Shown: piece by piece, positions 9,795-18,278 of the stretch
How positions within the stretch are numbered: the first letter of the stretch is position 1
Layout of the letters: each line of letters begins with the position of its first letter
The notes under the pieces: model-generated
The model's input: only the letters and a program-made list of their open reading frames with translations
Told to the model about the DNA's origin: nothing
The model's database searches: none
Assembly (NCBI RefSeq): GCF_023516595.1
Contig: NZ_JAMGBG010000034.1
Span: 109,143-173,142, forward strand
DNA length: 64,000 bases
Source: Streptomyces neyagawaensis
GTDB taxonomy: Bacteria; Actinomycetota; Actinomycetes; Streptomycetales; Streptomycetaceae
Reading direction: 5' to 3'
Made by a program: the position numbers and the translations under genes

Positions 9795-11519
9795 GTGGCG
9801 GAACGGAGCACGGCTGCCGTCGACGTGGCAGACAACAGCGGCGACGAGCCGCTGACCGCGCAGGCGGACCAGTCCACGGCCGACGGGGAGGCCCAGAACC
9901 GGGAGCGGGACACGGACAGCTCGGCGAGCGAAGAGGCACAGGGAAGCGGCGGCACCGAGAGCCCTTCCAGGACGACACCGCCCGAACTGCACAGCGGTCA
10001 CAAGCTCGCCAGGCGCTACCGCCTCGAAGAGTGCGTCACCCGTCTGGACGGTTTCAGCAGTTGGCGTGCCGTGGACGAGAAACTGCGGCGTGCGGTCGGA
10101 GTTCACGTCCTGCCGGCCGACCACACGCGCGCCCGCGCCGTGCTGGCGGCGGCGCGTTCCTCGGCGCTGCTGGGTGACCCCCGCTTCGTCCAGGTACTGG
10201 ACGCCGTGGAGGAGAACGACCTCGTGTACGTGGTGCACGAGTGGCTTCCCGACGCCACGGAACTGACGACGCTTCTCGCTTCCGGTCCGCTGGAACCGCA
10301 TGACGCGTACCAGATGGTCACGCAGGTCTCGCACGCCATGGCCGCCGCGCACCGTGAGGGCCTGTCCCACCTCCGGCTCAACCCGAGCGCTGTTCTGCGC
10401 TCCGCCGCCGGGCAGTGGCGCATCCGCGGCCTCGCGGTGAACGCGGCGCTGCGCGGTATCAGCTCCGACACGCCGCAGCGCACGGACACGGAGGCGATCG
10501 GCGCGCTGCTCTACGCGTCGCTCACCCAGCGCTGGCCGTACGAGAACGACGCGCACGGCTTGTCCGGGCTGCCGAAGGGCGTGGGGCTGATCGCTCCCGA
10601 CCAGGTGCGGGCAGGTGTCCACCGTGGTCTGTCGGAGCTCTCCATGCGTGCGCTCGCCAACGACGGCGCCACCGCCTCGCGGCACGAGTCTCCGTGCACG
10701 ACGCCGGAGGAGCTGGTGAAGGCGATCGGTGAGATGCCCCGCATCCGCCCGCCGGAGTCGGCGTTCACCGCCCCGCCCGACTACCAGCGCACGACGTACC
10801 AGCAGGGCACGTACGGCCGTCCGTCGCCCCATCCGGGCGCCACGCAGCCCATCCCGACCCCGCCGCCGCCGCTCCAGAGCCGTACCGGCAAGGCCCTGAA
10901 GTGGGCGGTGTCGGCGCTGCTGATCGCCGCGCTCGGCCTGGGCAGCTGGCAGCTGGCGGACGCCCTCATGGAGCGCGGCGACCGGTCCAACGACACGGAC
11001 ACGGGCCAGACGACGGACAACGACAAGGGCGACAACACGGCCAAGCCGCTCCGCAAGCTCGGCATCAGCGGCGCTGCGGAGTACTACCCGGACGGGAAGC
11101 CGCAGCACGCCGACGACGTGGATCTGACTTACGACAAGAGCGGTTCCACGTACTGGCGGACGTACTCCTTCAACGACGGCCCCACCCTGGCGCCCTACAA
11201 GCAGGGTGTCGGCATCGTCTACGACCTGGGCTCCGCCCAGGAGGTGTCAGCCGCGTCAATAGGGCTGTACTACACGGGGGACCACACATCGGCCACGCTC
11301 TACGCGGCCGACTCCCTCTCGTCGTCCGCCCCCCTCGATTCGATGACGAAGATCGCCTCGAGCACGACCAGCGGCGCCAACCTGAAGATCTCCGCCAAGA
11401 AGCCGGTGAAGACCCGGTACGTTCTGGTCTGGCTCACCGCCGTGCCCAAGTCGGCGCCCGACCAGTTCAGTGGCGCCGGCTACAAGCAGGCGATCACCGA
11501 CGTGAAGTTCATGGGCTGA
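9795..11519 (+). CDS. Membrane-anchored pseudokinase (MurJ partner type)
   Basis: 574 residues: a cytoplasmic protein-kinase-like fold at about 60-300, a Pro-rich linker, one TM helix at about 366-388 (WAVSALLIAALGLGSWQLA), and an extracellular F5/8-type beta-sandwich-like domain to the end. It lacks the catalytic signatures: the VAIK lysine position reads AVGVHVL, the HRD loop reads LSHLRLNPSAVL, and DFG reads IRGLAV. By analogy with the mycobacterial MviN/FhaA system it is probably a phospho-signalling scaffold controlling MurJ. GTG 9795 follows GGAGGCAGGA; an ATG at 9735 is possible. It lies between murJ and sigM on the same strand. Confidence 0.78.
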   Translation: MAERSTAAVDVADNSGDEPLTAQADQSTADGEAQNRERDTDSSASEEAQGSGGTESPSRTTPPELHSGHKLARRYRLEECVTRLDGFSSWRAVDEKLRRAVGVHVLPADHTRARAVLAAARSSALLGDPRFVQVLDAVEENDLVYVVHEWLPDATELTTLLASGPLEPHDAYQMVTQVSHAMAAAHREGLSHLRLNPSAVLRSAAGQWRIRGLAVNAALRGISSDTPQRTDTEAIGALLYASLTQRWPYENDAHGLSGLPKGVGLIAPDQVRAGVHRGLSELSMRALANDGATASRHESPCTTPEELVKAIGEMPRIRPPESAFTAPPDYQRTTYQQGTYGRPSPHPGATQPIPTPPPPLQSRTGKALKWAVSALLIAALGLGSWQLADALMERGDRSNDTDTGQTTDNDKGDNTAKPLRKLGISGAAEYYPDGKPQHADDVDLTYDKSGSTYWRTYSFNDGPTLAPYKQGVGIVYDLGSAQEVSAASIGLYYTGDHTSATLYAADSLSSSAPLDSMTKIASSTTSGANLKISAKKPVKTRYVLVWLTAVPKSAPDQFSGAGYKQAITDVKFMG

Positions 11520-11543
11520 GAGTTCTTAGAGGAAGGGGGTCCG

Positions 11544-12257
11544 ATGGCGCCAGTCGCTGACCACAGCGGGACGAGCGATCAGGACCTCCTGGCCCAGCAT
11601 GTCGGGGGCGACCCCGATGCCTTCGCGGAGCTCGTACGGCGCCACCGGGATCGGCTGTGGGCGGTGGCGCTGCGGACCCTGGGAGACCGCGAGGAGGCCG
11701 CTGACGCCGTCCAGGACGCGCTGGTTTCCGCCTATCGGGCCGCGCATACCTTCCGGGGTCAGTCGGCCGTCACGACCTGGCTGCACCGCATCACGGTGAA
11801 CGCCTGCCTGGACCGCGCCCGCAAGGCCGCCTCGCGCAAGACCTCCCCGGTCGACGACACCGAGCGGCTGGAGCAGCTCCTGGAGCCGCACGAGTCGGCA
11901 TCCGCTCCCGCCGAGCGCAACGACGTCCACCGCGAGCTCCTGGAAGCCCTGGGAAAACTGCCGCAGGACCAGCGGGCGGCCCTCGTTCTGGTGGACATGC
12001 AGGGCTATCCGGTGGCGGAGGCCGCACGGATCCTCGATGTCCCGACCGGGACGGTGAAAAGCCGCTGTGCCCGTGGCAGAGCCAGACTTCTGCCGCTGCT
12101 GACCCACCTCCGCGGCGACGGTGAGAGTGACAGCGGCGAAAAGTCGGGGCGCGGAAGGAACCGGACGCAGGGGACATCCGTCCCACCCGCAGCGGGACCA
12201 CATGATGCAGGACCAAGCGATGCAGCTGCTGTGAAGGGCGGAGGTGGGCGAGCGTGA
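11544..12257 (+). CDS. sigM: ECF RNA polymerase sigma factor SigM
   Basis: Alternative sigma factor, 237 residues. Region 2 is at about 22-88 (DAFAELVRRHRDRLWAVALR, then AADAVQDALVSAYR and TWLHRITVNACLD). Region 4 is at about 130-185 (LPQDQRAALVLVDMQG, VAEAARILDVPTGTVKSR). A strong Shine-Dalgarno (AGGAAGGGGG) precedes the ATG. The C-terminal ~45 residues are low complexity. Its stop overlaps the anti-sigma start by GTGA, so the pair is translationally coupled. Family knowledge places SigM in envelope stress or developmental regulation. Confidence 0.9.
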   Translation: MAPVADHSGTSDQDLLAQHVGGDPDAFAELVRRHRDRLWAVALRTLGDREEAADAVQDALVSAYRAAHTFRGQSAVTTWLHRITVNACLDRARKAASRKTSPVDDTERLEQLLEPHESASAPAERNDVHRELLEALGKLPQDQRAALVLVDMQGYPVAEAARILDVPTGTVKSRCARGRARLLPLLTHLRGDGESDSGEKSGRGRNRTQGTSVPPAAGPHDAGPSDAAAVKGGGGRA

Positions 12258-13195
12258 CATCCACGACCGACACAGCCGGACATCCGGACGTCGAGGAGAT
12301 CTCCGACCTCACCGAAGGTCTTCTTCCGCCGTCCCGCACCGAGGGCGTCCGACAGCACCTGGACGAATGCTCGCTCTGCGCCGATGTGTATGCCTCGCTG
12401 GAGGAGATCCGCGGCATGCTCGGCACCCTGCCGGGCCCTCCGCGCATGCCCGACGACGTGGCGGGACGGATCGATGCGGCTCTGGCTGCTGAGGCCTTGC
12501 TGAGCGCCACCACGCCCGACCCGGAGATCGAAGAGACCTCGGCAGCGTCCGACTCCTCTGGCACGACGGGTACCACGTCGCGGGCGGACGGTGGTGTTCA
12601 TGTTTCACGTGAAACATCGACGGCGACGGATCGTCCCGCCGGTCACGGCCGGGGGCCCACGGGCCCGGGCCGCTCCACACCCAAGCGACGCGCTCGCCGC
12701 ATCCGGATTCTCGCCGCGGTCTTCGCGACCGCCACTCTGGGGCTCGGTGTACTGCTCGTCCAGTCGATGGACGACAGCGGCTCCGGTGACGGCCCTCCTA
12801 GCGCTCAGAGTCCGGCCTCCGACGTGTTCTCCGGCGTCGAGCTGCAGAAGCGCGTGGACGATCTCCTCGGCGGCCAAACGACGAAGGAAGCACAGGGCGG
12901 GGACTCGGTCGGCGCCAATACAGCGCCCGGCGATCCGGAGCGCTTCAACTCGAACCCCACCACGAAGCTCACGAAAGATGTGCCCCCTTGTGTCGCCAAG
13001 GGCATCGGCGACGTGACCGGGGCCATCGCATCAGAACCCGGGACCTATGAGAAGGCGGACGCCTATCTCGTCCTGTTGCCCGTCCCGAAGGACGCTTCGC
13101 ACGTCACGGCCTATGTCGTCGACGCCTCCTGCGTGGGCAAGGCCTCGGCACCCGCCGGAGAGGTTCTGCTGAAGGAGACGTACGCCCGCCCCTGA
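12254..13195 (+). CDS. Anti-sigma factor of the SigM operon (zinc-associated type)
   Basis: Single-pass membrane anti-sigma factor, 313 residues. The N-terminal cytoplasmic domain has the zinc anti-sigma motif H-x3-C-x2-C (H35, C39, C42 in QHLDECSLC). A TM helix lies at about 150-170 (ILAAVFATATLGLGVLLVQ) and is followed by an extracellular domain with a C-terminal PPCVAKGIGDVTG-like region. It overlaps sigM by 4 bp. A parS site (12602-12615) is embedded in the gene and encodes residues 117-121 (VSRET) in the linker before the TM helix. Confidence 0.87.
   Translation: MTSTTDTAGHPDVEEISDLTEGLLPPSRTEGVRQHLDECSLCADVYASLEEIRGMLGTLPGPPRMPDDVAGRIDAALAAEALLSATTPDPEIEETSAASDSSGTTGTTSRADGGVHVSRETSTATDRPAGHGRGPTGPGRSTPKRRARRIRILAAVFATATLGLGVLLVQSMDDSGSGDGPPSAQSPASDVFSGVELQKRVDDLLGGQTTKEAQGGDSVGANTAPGDPERFNSNPTTKLTKDVPPCVAKGIGDVTGAIASEPGTYEKADAYLVLLPVPKDASHVTAYVVDASCVGKASAPAGEVLLKETYARP
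12602..12615. other. parS site 3 (inside anti-sigma gene)
   Basis: GTTTCACGTGAAAC, read in frame as Val-Ser-Arg-Glu-Thr within the flexible linker of the anti-sigma factor. Confidence 0.92.
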
Positions 13196-13262
13196 GGACC
13201 GTGCGCCGCGCCACCCCTGGCATCCCTGTGCGGTGTCACGTCTCCGTGTGCCCGGACACACC

Positions 13263-13290
13263 GGGAATGCACGCCCCTTAGGATCCGTTG
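13263..13290 (+). promoter_or_regulatory. SigR-type promoter of trxBA
   Basis: GGGAAT at 13263-13268, an 18-base spacer, then GTTG at 13287-13290. This matches the known SigR (disulfide-stress sigma) consensus GGAAT-N18-GTT exactly and lies 73 bp before the trxB start. The thioredoxin operon is an established SigR target in Streptomyces coelicolor. Confidence 0.85.
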
Positions 13291-13362
13291 GGTGGGGTGA
13301 GAGTTCCGAGAGCAGCTCCCACCGGCAGTACGCAGCACTCTCCAGAGACGAGGAATCAAGCC

Positions 13363-14334
13363 GTGAGCGACGTCCGTAACGTGATCATCATCGGCTCCGG
13401 GCCCGCCGGCTACACGGCAGCGCTCTACACCGCGCGCGCATCGTTGAAGCCGCTGGTGTTCGAGGGGGCCGTCACCGCAGGCGGCGCGCTCATGAACACC
13501 ACCGACGTGGAGAACTTTCCCGGCTTCCGGGACGGCATCATGGGCCCCGACCTCATGGACAACATGAGGGCCCAGGCCGAGCGCTTCGGTGCCGAGCTCG
13601 TTCCGGACGACGTCGTCGCCGTCGACCTGACCGGTGAGATCAAGACGGTGACGGACACCGCGGGCACCGTGCACCGCGCCAAGGCCGTCATCGTCACCAC
13701 GGGCTCGCAGCACCGCAAGCTCGGGCTGCCCAACGAGGACGCCCTCTCCGGGCGCGGCGTCTCCTGGTGTGCCACCTGTGACGGGTTCTTCTTCAAGGAC
13801 CAGGACATCGCCGTGATCGGTGGCGGTGACACCGCCATGGAGGAGGCCACCTTCCTCTCCCGCTTCGCGAAGTCCGTGACCGTCGTCCACCGCCGGGACA
13901 CGCTGCGCGCCTCCAAGGCGATGCAGGAGCGTGCGTTCGCCGACCCGAAGATCTCCTTCATCTGGGACAGCGAGGTGGCGGAGATCCAGGGCGACCAGAA
14001 GCTCGCCGCGCTGAAGCTGCGCAACCTCAAGACGGGTGAGACGTCCGACCTGCCGGTGACGGGCCTGTTCATCGCGATCGGCCACGACCCGCGCACGGAA
14101 CTCTTCAAGGGTCAGCTCGACCTGGACGACGAGGGCTACCTGAAGGTCGCCTCCCCGTCGACCCGGACGAACCTGACCGGTGTCTTCGGCGCCGGCGATG
14201 TCGTCGACCACACCTACCGCCAGGCGATCACCGCGGCCGGCACCGGCTGCTCCGCCGCCCTCGACGCCGAGCGCTTCCTCGCCGCCCTCGCGGACGGCGA
14301 GCAGACTGCCGAGCCCGAGAAGTCCACTGTCTGA
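13363..14334 (+). CDS. trxB: Thioredoxin reductase (NADPH)
   Basis: Cytosolic FAD enzyme that reduces thioredoxin using NADPH; 323 residues. The FAD-binding motif IIIGSGPAGYTAALYTARA is near the N-terminus, the redox-active CATC (in SWCATCDGFFFKD) is mid-protein, the NADPH motif IGGGDTAMEEA follows it, and the C-terminal FAD motif GVFGAGDVVD is present. GTG 13363 has GACGAGGA 9-16 bases upstream and gives a compact N-terminus; the longer frame from 13288 would overlap the promoter. It forms an operon with trxA. Confidence 0.95.
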   Translation: MSDVRNVIIIGSGPAGYTAALYTARASLKPLVFEGAVTAGGALMNTTDVENFPGFRDGIMGPDLMDNMRAQAERFGAELVPDDVVAVDLTGEIKTVTDTAGTVHRAKAVIVTTGSQHRKLGLPNEDALSGRGVSWCATCDGFFFKDQDIAVIGGGDTAMEEATFLSRFAKSVTVVHRRDTLRASKAMQERAFADPKISFIWDSEVAEIQGDQKLAALKLRNLKTGETSDLPVTGLFIAIGHDPRTELFKGQLDLDDEGYLKVASPSTRTNLTGVFGAGDVVDHTYRQAITAAGTGCSAALDAERFLAALADGEQTAEPEKSTV

Positions 14335-14375
14335 CCCCCGTCCGCCCCACCGCACCAACCAGTTAGGAGCCCGCC

Positions 14376-14708
14376 GTGGCCGGCACCCTGAAGAATGTGA
14401 CCGACGACTCCTTCGAGCAGGACGTCCTGAAGAACGACAAGCCCGTCCTGGTGGACTTCTGGGCCGCGTGGTGTGGCCCGTGCCGCCAGATCGCGCCGTC
14501 CCTCGAAGCGATCGCCCAGGAGTACGGCGACAAGATCGAGATCGTCAAGCTCAACATCGACGAGAACCCGGCCACGGCAGCCAAGTACGGCGTCATGTCC
14601 ATCCCGACCCTGAACGTCTACCAGGGCGGCGAGGTCGCCAAGACCATCGTCGGCGCCAAGCCGAAGGCCGCGATCGTGCGTGACCTCGAGGACTTCATCG
14701 CCCAGTAG
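14376..14708 (+). CDS. trxA: Thioredoxin
   Basis: 110-residue thiol-disulfide carrier with the active site WAAWCGPCRQ and the cis-proline region MSIPTLNVY. It starts at GTG 14376 after TTAGGAG. The gap from trxB is only 41 bp and the pair shares the SigR-type promoter upstream of trxB. A parS site and a terminator follow. Confidence 0.96.
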   Translation: MAGTLKNVTDDSFEQDVLKNDKPVLVDFWAAWCGPCRQIAPSLEAIAQEYGDKIEIVKLNIDENPATAAKYGVMSIPTLNVYQGGEVAKTIVGAKPKAAIVRDLEDFIAQ

Positions 14709-14751
14709 ATGGCACCGCCGCAAGGTGGCACCGCCGTCGCTCGGCGACGAT

Positions 14752-14765
14752 GTTTCACGTGAAAC
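14752..14765. other. parS site 4 (intergenic)
   Basis: GTTTCACGTGAAAC between trxA and the GNAT gene, immediately before the terminator at 14768. Confidence 0.93.
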
Positions 14766-14767
14766 AT

Positions 14768-14800
14768 GAAGGGGCCGATCCCGTCGGGGTCGGCCCCTTC
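14768..14800. terminator. Terminator hairpin between trxA and the convergent GNAT gene
   Basis: Perfect 11-bp stem GAAGGGGCCGA (14768-14778) and its complement at 14790-14800 with an 11-base loop. It lies between convergent genes and can serve both. Confidence 0.75.
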
Positions 14801-14849
14801 GCTTGCACAGGCTCGCCTTTCGCCTGCACGCGCCCCCGTTCGGTCGCTC

Positions 14850-15467
14850 TCAGAGCGGCCGCAGGGCTGGCTCCTTCTGGACCGCTCCCAGAAGCCGGTC
14901 GAGCGCCAACTCGACGTCCTCCTTCCAGGAGAGCGTCGTCCGCAGCTCCAACCGGAGCCGAGGGTAAGCGGGATGAGGACGGACCGTCTTGAAGCCCACG
15001 GCGGTCAGATGGTCGGCGGGCAGCACACAGGCCGGTTCCTTCCAGCGTGCGTCACCGAATGCCTCGATCGCCTTGAAGCCTCGCCGCAGGAGGTCCTTGG
15101 CCACCGTCTGCACCATCACCCGACCGAGCCCCTGCCCCTGAAAGCCGGGCACGATGTAGGCGGTCATCAACTGAACCGCGTCCGGTGAGACCGGGCTTGT
15201 CGGGAACGCCGTCGAGCGCGGCACATAGGCCGGCGGTGCGTAGAGCACGAACCCCGCAGGGATGTCGTCCACATAGACGACTCGCCCGCAGGACCCCCAG
15301 TCCAGAAGAACGGCGGAGATCCAGGCTTCCTTCTCCAGTGCGGGAGTACCGGCCTTTAGCGCTGCCTCACCGCTGACGGGGTCCAACTCCCAGAAGACGC
15401 ACGAGCGGCAGCGCGTGGGAAGGTCCTGAAGGTTGTCCAGCGTGAGCGGTACGAGCCGACGCCCCAT
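14850..15467 (-). CDS. GNAT-family N-acetyltransferase
   Basis: 205 residues with the acetyl-CoA binding loop seen as AYIVPGFQGQGLGRVMV (motif Q/R-x-x-G-x-G). A Cys pair near the N-terminus (RCRSCVFWE) resembles a small metal-binding or redox site found in this Streptomyces subfamily next to parAB. The ATG at 15467 is supported by AGGAA about 10 bases upstream and by the conserved MGRRLVPLTLDNL start; the longer open frame upstream is a shadow of another small gene. The substrate is unknown. Confidence 0.85.
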   Translation of the reverse strand: MGRRLVPLTLDNLQDLPTRCRSCVFWELDPVSGEAALKAGTPALEKEAWISAVLLDWGSCGRVVYVDDIPAGFVLYAPPAYVPRSTAFPTSPVSPDAVQLMTAYIVPGFQGQGLGRVMVQTVAKDLLRRGFKAIEAFGDARWKEPACVLPADHLTAVGFKTVRPHPAYPRLRLELRTTLSWKEDVELALDRLLGAVQKEPALRPL

Positions 15468-15613
15468 GAAGGCTGTTCCTCGCTTCCTACGCCCGCAGCG
15501 TCGCGAGCGGCTGTCAGAGCGCTTCGCTCCCTGAGCAGGCTGCCGACGAATCCGCCGATCGCACCCAGCCCCAGGCCGGCGGTCAGCAGACCGGAACGGC
15601 TCACGGTTCGCAT
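15356..15613 (-). CDS. Small single-TM protein upstream of the GNAT gene
   Basis: 85 codons. The first ~45 residues look real: MRTVSRSGLLTAGLGLGAIG leads into a Gly-rich membrane helix followed by RERSALTAARDAA, with high third-position GC and a GGGAGG ribosome binding site 8 bases before the ATG. The last ~37 residues overlap the GNAT start by about 110 bp in another frame and look unconserved, so a late frameshift or a real overlapping end are both possible. Function unknown. Confidence 0.45.
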   Translation of the reverse strand: MRTVSRSGLLTAGLGLGAIGGFVGSLLRERSALTAARDAAGVGSEEQPSWGVGSYRSRWTTFRTFPRAAARASSGSWTPSAVRQR

Positions 15614-15710
15614 TGCCCCCGCCTCCCATAAAGGTGCCACAAGGTGGATGCGCCCTACCTCACCGCATCGTATCGACGATGTGATTGCCTAGACACTGCC
15701 TGCAAGCAAA

Positions 15711-15750
15711 GAGCGGGCAGTGTCCGGTATACATCGGACACTGCCCGCTC
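15711..15750 (-). terminator. Terminator of the parAB operon
   Basis: Perfect 16-bp stem (GAGCGGGCAGTGTCCG at 15711-15726, complement at 15735-15750) with an 8-base loop. It lies 41 bp beyond the parB stop. Confidence 0.85.
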
Positions 15751-15791
15751 ATGCGGTCGACCAGCCGAAAGGCGTCCTACCTATCGACAGC

Positions 15792-16892
15792 TCAGGCTTC
15801 GCTCTCGTCGCTGTCGCCGTCCAGCAGGCTCCGCTGAAGGACGGGTCCTTCACCGGGGGCGAGCGACGACAGAATGCGCTCCAGATCTTCCATCGAGGCG
15901 AACTCGACGGTGATCTTTCCCTTCTTCTGGCCCAGGTCGACCTTAACTCGCGTCTCGAAGCGGTCCGAGAGCCGGGTCGCCAGATCGCTCAGCGCGGGGG
16001 AGACACGCGCGCCGGCGCGCGGGCCCTTGGAGCGTGAGGTCGTCTTGGGCCGCGAGCCCATGAGCGTGACGATCTCCTCGACCGCTCGCACAGAAAGCCC
16101 CTCGGCCACGATCCGGTGCGCCAGCTTGTCCTGCTCCTCCGAGTCCTCGACCGAGAGCAGTGCCCGCGCGTGCCCGGCGGAGAGGACACCGGCGGCCACG
16201 CGACGCTGCACCGCAGGTGAGAGCTTCAGCAGGCGCAGGGTGTTGGAGACCTGAGGACGGGACCGGCCGATGCGGTCCGCCAGCTGGTCGTGCGTGCAGT
16301 TGAAGTCCCTGAGCAGCTGGTCGTAGGCGGCGGCCTCTTCCAGCGGGTTCAGCTGAGCCCGGTGAAGGTTCTCCAGGAGGGCGTCCAGAAGAAGCTTCTC
16401 GTCGTCCGTGGCCCGCACGATCGCCGGGATCGCCTCCAGGCCGGCCTCACGGCAGGCGCGCCAGCGCCGTTCACCCATGATGAGCTCGTAGCGGGCCGGT
16501 CCCAGTTGCCGCACGACGACGGGCTGGAGAAGGCCGACTTCCCTGATGGAGGTGACCAGCTCCTGGAGGAGGTCCTCGTCGAACACCTCACGGGGCTGCC
16601 GCGGGTTCGGCGTGATGGAGTCGAGGGGCAGTTCGGCGAAGTGTGCGCCGATAGGGGCTGCGGGCACCTCGATGCCGCCGTTCGAAGGCAGCTCCTCTGT
16701 TTCACGTGAAACATTGGGCAGCGTGGCCACCCTCGCGGCCACCACCCCACGCTCCTGGGCGAGGATCGGTACCGCTGCCGGGGAAGGGGACGCAGGTCCA
16801 CCGATGGCCGGTGGTGCCGCCTTCTCCCCAGTCGGGGCTGCTGGGATCAGTGCGCCAAGACCACGGCCCAACCCCCTCCGTCGCTCGCTCAC
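15792..16892 (-). CDS. parB: Chromosome-partitioning protein ParB
   Basis: CTP-dependent DNA clamp that loads at parS and spreads to build the segregation complex near oriC. 366 residues: an N-terminal ParA-interaction segment (RRRGLGRGLGALIP), the CTPase motif GERRWRA at 140-146, ENLHR at 174-178, an HTH at about 200-222 (DQLADRIGRSRPQVSNTLRL), and a C-terminal dimer domain. GTG start overlaps the parA stop (GTGA). A parS site lies in its own coding sequence and encodes VSRET at 61-65, which allows the operon to bind its own product. Confidence 0.96.
   Translation of the reverse strand: MSERRRGLGRGLGALIPAAPTGEKAAPPAIGGPASPSPAAVPILAQERGVVAARVATLPNVSRETEELPSNGGIEVPAAPIGAHFAELPLDSITPNPRQPREVFDEDLLQELVTSIREVGLLQPVVVRQLGPARYELIMGERRWRACREAGLEAIPAIVRATDDEKLLLDALLENLHRAQLNPLEEAAAYDQLLRDFNCTHDQLADRIGRSRPQVSNTLRLLKLSPAVQRRVAAGVLSAGHARALLSVEDSEEQDKLAHRIVAEGLSVRAVEEIVTLMGSRPKTTSRSKGPRAGARVSPALSDLATRLSDRFETRVKVDLGQKKGKITVEFASMEDLERILSSLAPGEGPVLQRSLLDGDSDESEA
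16699..16712. other. parS site 5 (inside parB)
   Basis: GTTTCACGTGAAAC read as VSRET (residues 61-65) in the disordered N-terminal linker of ParB. Confidence 0.92.
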
Positions 16893-18136
16893 TGGATCCC
16901 CTCCACCATGCTCGGGTTGTTCTGTGCGCCGATGTGGGCGTGCGTCGGGTCATAGCCCACGCCGACGCCCTTCAGCGCGATTTCTCGTGCCGCCTCAAGG
17001 TAGGAGAGGGCACCGCTCGAACCTGGATCGTAAGTCAGCACGGTCTGCCCGTAGCTGGGGGCCTCGGAGATACGGACAGAGCGCGGAATGCTCGTCCGCA
17101 GCACCTCGTCGCCGAAGTGGTTGCGCACCTCGTCGGCGACCTGGGAGGCAAGACGCGTCCGGCCGTCGTACATGGTGAGCAGGATGGTCGACACATGGAG
17201 GGCGGGGTTGAGGTGCCCCCGCACCAGGTCGACGTTGCGGAGCAGCTGGCCGAGGCCCTCCAGCGCGTAGTACTCGCACTGGATCGGGATGAGGACTTCC
17301 TGGCCGGCGACCAATGCGTTGACCGTCAGCAGGCCGAGTGAGGGAGGGCAGTCGATCAGGATGTAGTCCAGCGGTTGCTCGTACGCCTGGATCGCTCGCT
17401 GGAGTCGGCTCTCACGGGCCACCAGGGACACCAGCTCGATCTCCGCACCGGCAAGATCGATCGTGGCGGGAGCGCAGAAGAGTCCCTCCACATCGGGGAC
17501 GGGCTGGACGATCTCGGCCAGGGGCTTGCTCTCGACGAGCACGTCGTAGATGGACGGCACCTCGGCGTGATGGTCGATCCCCAGCGCGGTGGAGGCATTG
17601 CCCTGGGGGTCCAGGTCGATCACCAGGACACGGGCGCCATGCAGAGCCAGCGAGGCGGCGAGGTTGACCGTGGTCGTGGTCTTGCCCACTCCGCCCTTCT
17701 GGTTGGCGACCACCATGACCCGAGTCTGCTCAGGCCGGGGCAGCCCCTCCCCGGCGCGGCCCAGAGCCTCTACCGCCAGTTGAGCAGCACGACCGATGGG
17801 AGTGTCGTCCATCGGGGGCGGTGTTTCACGTGAAACATCCTCCCCCATCGATTCGGTACGGGGACCGGGGACCGGATCGGTCATCGGTCCCGCGATGTTG
17901 GCGTTGGACCGCAAGGATTCACTCTCCTCGACTTCAGGCTCGCAATGAACAGAGCCTCCCATGTCTTCGGGGTCGTGAACCAGTGAGGCCTGGGGTTCTG
18001 TGGAGAATTCCACCTCTGTGGAAATCTCTCTCGCCTCTCCGAGTGACCCGAGAGGCCTTCGGTCGCGCGGTTCGGCCGCGGCGCGGCCACGGCCGATGAT
18101 GCCGTGTAGCAATGAGCGACGTTTCACGTGAAACAC
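16889..18136 (-). CDS. parA: Chromosome-partitioning ATPase ParA
   Basis: Walker-type ATPase that positions ParB-bound origins. The deviant Walker A KGGVGKTT is at 147-154 of the longest form, followed by DLDPQGNAS and DCPPSLG. The longest frame starts at a GTG (18136) formed inside a parS site (MFHVKRRS) and gives 415 residues. The first ~110 residues are low complexity, and ATG 17962 (MGGSVHCEPEVEE) is a credible alternative, so the start is uncertain. A second parS at 17823-17836 encodes VSRET at 101-105. Cotranscribed with parB. Confidence 0.93.
   Translation of the reverse strand: MFHVKRRSLLHGIIGRGRAAAEPRDRRPLGSLGEAREISTEVEFSTEPQASLVHDPEDMGGSVHCEPEVEESESLRSNANIAGPMTDPVPGPRTESMGEDVSRETPPPMDDTPIGRAAQLAVEALGRAGEGLPRPEQTRVMVVANQKGGVGKTTTTVNLAASLALHGARVLVIDLDPQGNASTALGIDHHAEVPSIYDVLVESKPLAEIVQPVPDVEGLFCAPATIDLAGAEIELVSLVARESRLQRAIQAYEQPLDYILIDCPPSLGLLTVNALVAGQEVLIPIQCEYYALEGLGQLLRNVDLVRGHLNPALHVSTILLTMYDGRTRLASQVADEVRNHFGDEVLRTSIPRSVRISEAPSYGQTVLTYDPGSSGALSYLEAAREIALKGVGVGYDPTHAHIGAQNNPSMVEGIQ
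17823..17836. other. parS site 6 (inside parA)
   Basis: GTTTCACGTGAAAC read as VSRET in the N-terminal extension of ParA. Confidence 0.92.
18121..18134. other. parS site 7 (at the 5' end of parA)
   Basis: GTTTCACGTGAAAC overlapping the first codons of the longest ParA frame. If translation starts downstream at 17962, the site lies in the parAB leader, between the gene and its promoter region (18137-18278). Confidence 0.92.
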
Positions 18137-18278
18137 GATGCATAGCCGCTCAGGCCACCGCCGCGCGACACTCCGACATGCGTAGGTTGGGGGCTTGTGT
18201 GGAGTATGCCTCGTCGTCAGGACGGGTCAGCCCGCGCGTTGAGCCACAAGGCCAGTGGCCGCTCGCCGCGCATGCCCG

